From Prevotellaceae bacterium UBA1075 (GTDB taxonomy: Bacteria; Bacteroidota; Bacteroidia; Bacteroidales; Bacteroidaceae): a stretch of 20,205 bases of DNA. Shown piece by piece: positions 14,761-20,205 of the stretch. The stretch spans positions 1-20,205 of the forward strand of contig DCCS01000011.1 in the NCBI GenBank assembly GCA_002316015.1. Direction: 5' to 3'. The position numbers and the translations under genes are program-made. Under the pieces are notes generated by a model that did not search any database, was not told where the DNA came from, and saw only the letters and a list, made by a program, of their open reading frames with translations. Within the stretch, counting starts at the first letter, position 1. Each line of letters begins with the position of its first letter.

Positions 14761-15993
14761 ATGGGAAAAATACTGATTATTGGGGCAGGAGGCGTAGCCA
14801 CGGTGGCTGCCCACAAAGTGTGCCAGAACCCCGATGTGTTCGGAGAGGTGATGATTGCCAGCCGCACGGAGAAGAAATGCGAGGCACTGGCAGAAGTGTT
14901 GAACAAGAAATACGGCACAAGGGTGCACACGGCACAAGTGGATGCCGACAACGTGGGCCAATTGGTTGAACTCTTCTCCAATTACAAGCCCGAGTTGGTG
15001 CTGAACCTGGCTCTGCCCTACCAGGACCTGACCATCATGGAGGCCTGTCTCAAGACTGGGTGCAACTACATGGACACGGCCAACTACGAGCCGAAGGACG
15101 AGGCTCACTTCGAATACAGTTGGCAGTGGGCTTTTCGCAAGCGCTTCGAGCAGGCCGGACTGACCGCCATCTTGGGCTGCGGATTTGACCCAGGGGTGAC
15201 CAGCGTCTTCACGGCATACGCCGCAAAGCACTACTTCGATGAGATTCAGTACCTTGACATCGTGGACTGCAACGCGGGAAACCACCACAAGGCATTTGCC
15301 ACAAACTTCAACCCCGAAATCAACATACGGGAAATCACACAGAAAGGGCTCTACTGGGAGAATGGAAAGTACATCGAGACGAAGCCCATGGAGATTCACA
15401 GGCCCCTCACCTATCCGGGTATCGGCCCCAAGGAGAGTTACCTGATACATCACGAGGAGATTGAGTCCCTGGTAATCAACTACCCCACCATCAAACGCGC
15501 CCGCTTCTGGATGACCTTTGGAAAGCAGTATCTCACTTACCTGGATGTCATACAGAACATTGGCATGGCCCGCATTGACGAGGTGAAATACAAGGCTCCG
15601 AAGGCCGATGGCACTGGCGATGAAGTGGTGAAGATTGTGCCACTGCAATTCCTCAAGGCTGTTCTGCCCAACCCACAGGATCTGGGCGAGAACTACGACG
15701 GGGAGACCAGCATCGGATGCCGTATCCGTGGACTCAAAGATGGGAAGGAGCACACCTACTATGTGTACAACAACTGCTCGCACCAAGCCGCCTACATGGA
15801 GACAGGCATGCAGGGCGTAAGTTATACCACAGGCGTTCCCGCCATGATAGGAGCCATGATGTTCATAAAGGGTATCTGGAAAAAGCCTGGCGTACACAAC
15901 GTGGAGGAATTTGACCCCGACCCGTTCATGGAGCAACTCAACAAACAAGGGCTGCCCTGGCACGAGATTCACGATGGTGACCTGGAACTCTGA
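14761..15993 (+). CDS. Saccharopine dehydrogenase-family protein, probable carboxy(nor)spermidine dehydrogenase
   Basis: This 410-residue enzyme has an N-terminal Rossmann fold with KILIIGAGGVATVAAHK (3-19) and SRTEKKCEALAE, then FDPGVTSVFTAYA and DCNAGNHHKAFATNFNPEIN, the substrate-side motifs of the carboxynorspermidine/carboxyspermidine dehydrogenase subgroup. This subgroup reductively condenses aspartate semialdehyde with a diamine (putrescine or diaminopropane) using NADPH, the step before decarboxylation to spermidine or norspermidine. In Bacteroides this route makes spermidine. The usual partner decarboxylase is not in the window. A true lysine-pathway saccharopine dehydrogenase is less likely from the motifs. 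The ATG at 14761 has the Rossmann fold directly behind it; the upstream extension of the frame overlaps the preceding gene. recA follows after 61 bases. Confidence 0.86.
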   Translation: MGKILIIGAGGVATVAAHKVCQNPDVFGEVMIASRTEKKCEALAEVLNKKYGTRVHTAQVDADNVGQLVELFSNYKPELVLNLALPYQDLTIMEACLKTGCNYMDTANYEPKDEAHFEYSWQWAFRKRFEQAGLTAILGCGFDPGVTSVFTAYAAKHYFDEIQYLDIVDCNAGNHHKAFATNFNPEINIREITQKGLYWENGKYIETKPMEIHRPLTYPGIGPKESYLIHHEEIESLVINYPTIKRARFWMTFGKQYLTYLDVIQNIGMARIDEVKYKAPKADGTGDEVVKIVPLQFLKAVLPNPQDLGENYDGETSIGCRIRGLKDGKEHTYYVYNNCSHQAAYMETGMQGVSYTTGVPAMIGAMMFIKGIWKKPGVHNVEEFDPDPFMEQLNKQGLPWHEIHDGDLEL

Positions 15994-16054
15994 GCCAAAG
16001 GACACCACACTGGACACACATTATAATAATATACATATTAAGGAACAAGAGAAA

Positions 16055-17092
16055 ATGGCAGCAGCAGACAATGCGGCAAAAATGAAGGCTCTTCAGGCCG
16101 CAATAAGCAAGATAGAAAAGGATTACGGAAAAGGTTCGGTGATGAAACTGGGTGAGGAACAGATCGGGAATGTGGAAGTCATCCACACAGGAAGCCTCTC
16201 GCTGGACTATGCGCTGGGAGTCGGAGGGTATCCCAAGGGACGCATCATAGAAATCTATGGTCCCGAATCTTCCGGAAAAACCACACTGGCCATACACGCC
16301 ATCGCCGAGGCACAGAAAGCAGGGGGCATCGCCGCATTCATCGATGCCGAACACGCCTTCGACCGATTCTATGCAGCCAAACTGGGTGTGGATGTCGACA
16401 ACCTGTTCATCTCACAGCCCGACAACGGGGAGCAGGCTCTTGAGATAGCCGACCAGTTGATACGAAGTGCCGCCATTGACATTGTGGTGGTCGACTCTGT
16501 GGCCGCACTTACGCCAAAAGCCGAGATAGAGGGAGACATGGGAGACAACAAGGTCGGGCTACAGGCACGTCTCATGAGCCAGGCACTAAGGAAACTTACG
16601 GCCACCATAAGCAAGACAAACACCACCTGCATCTTTATCAACCAACTGCGCGAGAAAATAGGCATCATGTTCGGCAATCCCGAAACCACCACTGGCGGAA
16701 ACGCACTGAAGTTCTATGCCAGCGTGCGCCTAGACATCCGCAAGGGCTCAGCCATCAAGGACGGGGACAACATCCTGGGCAACGAGGTGCGCGTGAAAGT
16801 GGTGAAGAACAAGGTGGCTCCTCCCTTCCGCAAGGCAGAGTTCGAAATCACATTTGGCGAGGGTATCAGCCGTATAGGCGAGATCGTAGACCTGGGAGTG
16901 AAGTTCGGGGTCATCGAAAAAAGCGGGTCATGGTACAGTTACGGAGGAAGCAAACTTGGGCAAGGGCGCGAGGGCGTGAAGTCACTGCTCAAGGACAACC
17001 CCGAACTGGCCGAGGAACTGGCAACCCAAATCACCAAGGCCATGAACGGCACACCCGATGCCGAGGAAATCATCGAGGAAGGCATGCGGTAA
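16055..17092 (+). CDS. recA: RecA recombinase
   Basis: This 345-residue protein is the recombinase that forms filaments on single-stranded DNA, drives strand exchange and triggers the SOS response. It is full length. Walker A is GPESSGKTT, followed by the strand IAAFIDAEHAFD, Walker B IVVVDSVAAL, loop L1 region EGDMGDNKVGLQARLMSQALRK (in part) and L2 region GNPETTTGGNALKFYAS. I start at ATG 16055, preceded by AAGGAACAAGAGAAA; the longer open frame would read into the polyamine gene. The 61 bases upstream are very A/T-rich but contain no TAnnTTTG element, so part of its transcription may come from the upstream gene pair. No SOS-box was evident. A probable terminator follows at 17150-17200. Confidence 0.98.
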   Translation: MAAADNAAKMKALQAAISKIEKDYGKGSVMKLGEEQIGNVEVIHTGSLSLDYALGVGGYPKGRIIEIYGPESSGKTTLAIHAIAEAQKAGGIAAFIDAEHAFDRFYAAKLGVDVDNLFISQPDNGEQALEIADQLIRSAAIDIVVVDSVAALTPKAEIEGDMGDNKVGLQARLMSQALRKLTATISKTNTTCIFINQLREKIGIMFGNPETTTGGNALKFYASVRLDIRKGSAIKDGDNILGNEVRVKVVKNKVAPPFRKAEFEITFGEGISRIGEIVDLGVKFGVIEKSGSWYSYGGSKLGQGREGVKSLLKDNPELAEELATQITKAMNGTPDAEEIIEEGMR

Positions 17093-17149
17093 GCACAGAC
17101 GAGCCTGGCGGAAGAACAACCCATCTATACTCCCACACACTCACCAAGC

Positions 17150-17213
17150 AAAGGCCAGGGCAGGAAACGCAGGCACCAAGCGTTACCAGTCCTGGCCTTT
17201 ACTCATACATTTT
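17150..17213 (+). terminator. Probable recA terminator
   Basis: A perfect 10-bp outer stem (AAAGGCCAGG at 17150-17159 with CCTGGCCTTT at 17191-17200) surrounds an inner 5-bp stem (AACGC/GCGTT). The T-run is short (TTT, then ACATTTTA), so it is weaker than the others in the window. Confidence 0.62.
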
Positions 17214-17336
17214 ATTGCCTTCCCTGGTGTCGAGCACACATGCTATGGCAGGAACGTGTGACAGGTTGGCAGAATAGCCGACAAGAGCCACATGCCTTCA
17301 GACAAAAGCAATCCATTTCCCTCGCAAGCCACACAC

Positions 17337-17369
17337 TTTGGCACGCCCTTTGTGACAATAAGGGTGTGC
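17337..17369 (+). promoter_or_regulatory. Inverted repeat and possible sigma-54-like element upstream of dnaK
   Basis: GCACGCCCTT (17341-17350) and AAGGGTGTGC (17360-17369) form a 10-bp inverted repeat (one G-T pair) with a 9-base spacer. Its left arm lies in TTTGGCACGCCCTTTGTGA, which resembles a -24/-12 promoter with GG at 17340-17341, but GT replaces the invariant GC at 17352-17353. No good TAnnTTTG is present upstream of dnaK. CIRCE has the same spacer length but different arms. A regulatory role is inferred. Confidence 0.38.
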
Positions 17370-17418
17370 AATGAGGCACAACAACATTTAAAAGAACAAA
17401 ATAAAAAAACATACAATT

Positions 17419-19326
17419 ATGGGAAAGATTATTGGAATTGACCTTGGTACGACAAACTCCTGCGTATCTGTGTTTGAGGGCAATGAGCCTGTGGTGATAG
17501 CCAACAGCGAGGGAAAGCGCACGACCCCATCTGTAGTGGCATTTGTTGAGGGTGGTGAGCGCAAAGTAGGTGACCCTGCTAAACGCCAGGCCATCACGAA
17601 CCCAAAGAGAACAATCTTCTCCATCAAGCGCTTCATGGGTGAAACCTACGACCAGGTACAAAAGGAAATCGCACGCGTGCCATACAAAGTGGTACGGGGT
17701 GAGAACAACACTCCACGCGTGGATATTGACGGACGGCAATATACGCCCCAGGAAATCAGTGCTATGATTCTTCAGAAGATGAAGAAGACCGCTGAAGACT
17801 ATTTGGGCCAGGAGGTGACGGAGGCCGTGATTACAGTGCCCGCGTACTTCTCTGACTCACAGCGCCAGGCCACAAAGGAGGCCGGCCAGATTGCAGGTTT
17901 GGACGTAAAGCGTATCGTGAACGAGCCCACAGCAGCAGCCTTGGCCTATGGCGTGGACAAAGCGCACAAGGACATGAAGATTGCTGTGTTTGACCTGGGT
18001 GGTGGCACATTCGATATCTCTATATTGGAGTTTGGAAGTGGCGTGTTCGAGGTACTGGCCACTAATGGTGACACCCACCTGGGCGGTGATGACTTCGACC
18101 AGGTTATCATTGACTGGCTGGCTAGTGAGTTCAAGGCAGAGGAAGGCATTGACTTGAAACAAGACCCCATGGCACTCCAGCGTCTGAAAGAGGCTGCCGA
18201 GAAAGCCAAAATTGAACTCTCAAGCAGCACCACTACAGAGATTAACCTCCCTTACATCACTGCTGTGGGTGGTGTACCCAAGCACCTTGTGAAGACTTTG
18301 ACGCGTGCCAAGTTTGAGCAGTTGGCTGACAGCCTCATTCAGGCTTGCAAAGTTCCCTGCCAGAATGCAATGCGTGATGCAGGTCTGACCAACAGCGACA
18401 TTGACGAGGTAATCCTCGTGGGTGGTTCAAGCCGAATTCCCGCCGTACAGAAACTGGTGGCAGACTTCTTTGGCAAAGAACCCTCAAAGGGTGTGAACCC
18501 CGATGAAGTTGTGGCAATAGGCGCAGCCATTCAAGGTGCAGTACTTGCGGGTGACAAGAGCGACATCGTGTTGCTTGATGTGACTCCCTTGTCAATGGGT
18601 ATCGAGACAATGGGTGGTGTGATGACCAAACTGATTGATGCCAACACGACCATACCATGCCACAAGAGCGAGGTGTTCTCTACAGCCGAAGACAACCAGA
18701 CTGCAGTAACCATTCATGTTCTGCAGGGTGAGCGTCCAATGGCAAGCCAGAACAAGAGTGTTGGTCAGTTCAACCTCGAAGGCATCGCTCCCGCCCGCCG
18801 GGGAGTACCACAGATTGAGGTATCCTTCGATATTGATGCCAACGGCATACTGAAGGTTTCTGCCAAGGATAAAGCAACTGGAAAGGAACAGACCATCCGC
18901 ATCGAAGCATCCTCTGGACTCTCCAAGGAGGAGATAGAGCGCATGAAAGCAGAGGCAGAGGCCAACGCAGATGCAGACAAGAAGGAGCGCGAGAAGGTGG
19001 ATAAACTGAACCAGGCTGACTCCATGATTTTCCAAACGGAAAACATGCTGAAGGATAATGGCGACAAACTGCCTGCCGATGTGAAGTCTGAGATAGAGGC
19101 CGCAGTGGAGAAGTTGAAGACAGCCCACAAGGCACAGGATATAGCAGCCATAGACGCAGCCATTGCCGAATTGGACAATGCATCTCAAAAGATGTACGCA
19201 GCCCAGCAGCAAGCGGGTGCCCAGCCCAACGCCAGTGCCCAGACAGGTTCTCAGCAGTCCCAACAAAACACTTCTAACGAGAAAGACGACAACATCCAGG
19301 ACGCCGACTTCGAGGAGGTTAAGTAA
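17419..19326 (+). CDS. dnaK: Chaperone DnaK (Hsp70)
   Basis: This 635-residue cytoplasmic Hsp70 binds exposed hydrophobic segments in an ATP-controlled cycle with DnaJ and GrpE (neither is in the window). The nucleotide-binding domain (about 1-380) contains IGIDLGTTNSCVSVFEG, VITVPAYFSDSQRQATKEAG, VFDLGGGTFDISILE and ILVGGSSRIPAVQKLV. The linker VLLDVTPLSMGIETMGG (around 390) precedes the substrate-binding domain and a helical lid from about 505, then a Gln/Ala-rich tail ending DADFEEVK. Codon choice shifts towards GGT and other favoured codons compared with neighbours, as expected for a highly expressed gene. ATG 17419 places the ATPase motif directly at the N-terminus. It is bounded by a strong terminator. 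Confidence 0.98.
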   Translation: MGKIIGIDLGTTNSCVSVFEGNEPVVIANSEGKRTTPSVVAFVEGGERKVGDPAKRQAITNPKRTIFSIKRFMGETYDQVQKEIARVPYKVVRGENNTPRVDIDGRQYTPQEISAMILQKMKKTAEDYLGQEVTEAVITVPAYFSDSQRQATKEAGQIAGLDVKRIVNEPTAAALAYGVDKAHKDMKIAVFDLGGGTFDISILEFGSGVFEVLATNGDTHLGGDDFDQVIIDWLASEFKAEEGIDLKQDPMALQRLKEAAEKAKIELSSSTTTEINLPYITAVGGVPKHLVKTLTRAKFEQLADSLIQACKVPCQNAMRDAGLTNSDIDEVILVGGSSRIPAVQKLVADFFGKEPSKGVNPDEVVAIGAAIQGAVLAGDKSDIVLLDVTPLSMGIETMGGVMTKLIDANTTIPCHKSEVFSTAEDNQTAVTIHVLQGERPMASQNKSVGQFNLEGIAPARRGVPQIEVSFDIDANGILKVSAKDKATGKEQTIRIEASSGLSKEEIERMKAEAEANADADKKEREKVDKLNQADSMIFQTENMLKDNGDKLPADVKSEIEAAVEKLKTAHKAQDIAAIDAAIAELDNASQKMYAAQQQAGAQPNASAQTGSQQSQQNTSNEKDDNIQDADFEEVK

Positions 19327-19359
19327 GTATAGATTAACTACCGAAAGGTATAGATAGAC

Positions 19360-19399
19360 AAATCCGCATAGCTCAATGAGTTATGCGGATTTTCTTTTT
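19360..19399 (+). terminator. dnaK terminator
   Basis: An 11-bp perfect stem (19360-19370 with 19382-19392), stacked on an inner CTC/GAG stem with an AAT loop, is followed by TTTCTTTTT. It lies 33 bases after the dnaK stop and marks the last sequence of clearly chromosomal character before the mobile element. Confidence 0.92.
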
Positions 19400-19442
19400 A
19401 GTTAAACTTCGTATTTCTTTCGTTGATTTCGGATTTTTACTT

Positions 19443-19465
19443 TATTTTTGCACCATATTTGTACC
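19443..19465 (+). promoter_or_regulatory. Promoter and possible attachment core at the left end of a mobile element
   Basis: TATTTTTG (19443-19450) fits the TAnnTTTG -7 element for the following gene, with a leader of about 70 bases. The wider TTATTTTTGC differs by one base from GTAnnTTTGC, the CTnDOT-type integration core. TTTGCACC (19447-19454) is repeated as TTTGTACC at 19458-19465, 11 bases on, or one helical turn. It may bind the integrase or the double-HTH protein. Both roles are inferred. Confidence 0.45.
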
Positions 19466-19526
19466 AACACTTAATGGTCGATAATGTGACGCTTAATTAT
19501 TATAGGTAATATTAAACAGAACTTAT

Positions 19527-20078
19527 ATGGGTGCTGCAAAGTTTGAAATAACAAGGAAATGCAAGATTTGCGGTGAGCCATTCGTCGCAAAGACTATCAC
19601 GTCTTGGTATTGCTCACCAAGATGTTCTAAGGTTGCATTTAAGCGCAGGAAAGATGAAGAGAAAAGAAATGAGCGTTTGGATGCCATAGCCAAAGCTATT
19701 CCCAAAGATCAAGAGTACATTACAATACCAGAGGCATATTCCATGTTTGGAATCAGTAAAGAGACACTATATCGTTTAATTCGTAAAGGTGTTATTCCAA
19801 GTGTGAATGCAGGTCAACGCCAAACACGAGTAAGCAAAGAAACGCTTATGGAGATGTACCCTCTAAGGAAGAGTCTTCTTAAAAAGCAGCCCAAGCCCAT
19901 TCCCAAACTGTATAGTTTGGAACCAAAGGATTGCTATACTATACAGCAAGCGTGTGAGAAATATCACATGAATGATAGTACACTCTATCTTCAAATCAGA
20001 AAGTTTTCAATTCCTACTCAGCAAATCGGCAATTTCGTTTATGTGCCCAAAAAGGAAATAGACAATCTCTATAAATAA
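19527..20078 (+). CDS. Zinc-ribbon plus double helix-turn-helix protein (excisionase/MerR-like regulator of the mobile element)
   Basis: This 183-residue protein has three parts. Residues 12-33 carry C-x2-C-x13-C-x3-C (CKICGEPF, then WYCSPRCSK), a small zinc ribbon. Residues 64-111 (YITIPEAYSMFGISKETLYR, then LIRKGVIPSV) form a MerR/excisionase-type helix-turn-helix with a wing. Residues 135-183 (CYTIQQACEKYHMNDSTLYL, then QIRKFSIPT) form a second one. Such proteins bind the ends of integrated elements or their regulatory regions. It ends 8 bases before the integrase ATG, so both are surely co-transcribed. It probably directs excision or controls integrase expression. The tandem HTH is complete and there is no sign of decay. 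Confidence 0.85.
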   Translation: MGAAKFEITRKCKICGEPFVAKTITSWYCSPRCSKVAFKRRKDEEKRNERLDAIAKAIPKDQEYITIPEAYSMFGISKETLYRLIRKGVIPSVNAGQRQTRVSKETLMEMYPLRKSLLKKQPKPIPKLYSLEPKDCYTIQQACEKYHMNDSTLYLQIRKFSIPTQQIGNFVYVPKKEIDNLYK

Positions 20079-20086
20079 GCATCCCT

Positions 20087-20205
20087 ATGAAGAAATCTCT
20101 ATCCCATACCCGTGTTTCCGTGAAACTTCGCAAGGCAGAGTTTCGTAAGGAATGGTATCTTTACATAGAGTCATATCCGGTTATCTCCAAAAACGGAGGC
20201 AAGCC
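20087..20205 (+). CDS. Tyrosine-type site-specific integrase, N-terminal part (runs off the window)
   Basis: Only the first 39 codons are present: MKKSLSHTRVSVKLRKAEFR, then KEWYLYIESYPVISKNGGK. This is the arm-binding N-terminus common to Bacteroidetes tyrosine integrases (a basic strand, then a YLY(I/L)..YP strand). The core-binding and catalytic domains, with the R-H-R-Y residues, lie outside the window. The start ATG follows the regulator stop by 8 bases. Its catalytic competence cannot be judged here. Confidence 0.78.
   Translation, partial: MKKSLSHTRVSVKLRKAEFRKEWYLYIESYPVISKNGGK

Larger units (their letters stand above)
17093..17418. other. recA-dnaK intergenic region
   Basis: These 326 bases contain the recA terminator, then about 130 bases in which I see nothing, then the inverted repeat and possible promoter before dnaK. 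The last 35 bases before dnaK are almost pure A/T, the usual Bacteroidetes translation-start context. Confidence 0.7.
19400..20205 (+). mobile_element. Left end of an integrative element (continues beyond window)
   Basis: From just after the dnaK terminator the sequence becomes clearly A/T-rich and carries a DNA-binding regulator/excisionase-like gene followed by a tyrosine integrase, the usual gene order at one end of Bacteroidales integrative or mobilizable elements. The exact end is not resolved: no second copy of an attachment site is visible because the other end lies outside. The boundary at 19400 is a composition-based estimate. Confidence 0.65.

Noticed and set aside
14224..16017. 597-residue minus-strand open frame opposite the unknown and polyamine genes
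   Set aside because: It is longer than the genes it shadows but crosses both of them and their intergenic gap, and shows no domain or signal. The plus-strand proteins have clear family motifs or promoter support.
17337..17369. CIRCE operator upstream of dnaK
   Set aside because: The 9-base spacer matches, but the arms do not resemble TTAGCACTC/GAGTGCTAA.

Overview
The window reads as a chromosomal stretch of a high-GC member of the Bacteroidales, probably Prevotellaceae-like, although the genus cannot be fixed from sequence alone. The pointers are repeated TAnnTTTG (-7) promoter elements typical of Bacteroidetes, A/T-rich starts with little Shine-Dalgarno signal, secreted proteins whose signal peptides end in A-Q, a 'YNLQG...KG...GGKKYL' C-terminal tail, a carboxy(nor)spermidine dehydrogenase-type polyamine gene, and a Bacteroidetes-type tyrosine integrase. 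Most of the window is GC-rich with strong G/C at third codon positions. Two stretches are clearly A/T-richer: about 7,900-9,510 and everything after about 19,400.

Layout. 1-98: tail of an unidentified plus-strand gene. 170-2602 (minus): a threonine/serine exporter-type membrane protein followed by a secreted HExxH protein of the basic secretory protein family. They end in a strong terminator, and a 22-bp tandem repeat lies in the 3' untranslated region. 2957-3118: a 53-residue rubredoxin with its own terminator. 3313-4874: a FucP-type sugar permease whose stop overlaps the start of a RhaM-type mutarotase, a compact deoxy-sugar uptake pair. 4993-7869: UvrA. 8290-9511: an A/T-rich secreted protein gene broken by one extra G. 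9718-9933 (minus): a 71-residue helicase-associated (HA) domain protein with a terminator-like hairpin just before its start. 10087-10698 (minus): a small outer-membrane beta-barrel. 10787-12205 (minus): a CstA-family transporter. 12279-13760: a secreted GHL10/DUF187 glycoside hydrolase-like protein whose promoter overlaps that of cstA. 14141-15993: a conserved unknown protein and a saccharopine dehydrogenase-fold enzyme, probably carboxy(nor)spermidine dehydrogenase, followed by recA (16055-17092). 17419-19326: dnaK with a strong terminator.

After dnaK the base composition drops and a mobile element begins. It has an A/T-rich presumptive end, a zinc-ribbon plus double helix-turn-helix protein (19527-20078), and 8 bases later the first 39 codons of a tyrosine integrase that runs off the window.

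The window is mainly core genome (uvrA, recA, dnaK, rubredoxin) with surface/nutrient genes between. The points most worth a second look are the dnaK-adjacent element and its CTnDOT-like putative core site, the two promoters that leave almost no 5' leader, the hairpin in front of the HA microprotein, the 22-bp repeat fused to a terminator, and the unknown protein (possible NYN/PIN-like fold) beside the polyamine gene. I did not find an obviously new multi-gene defence or biosynthetic system.
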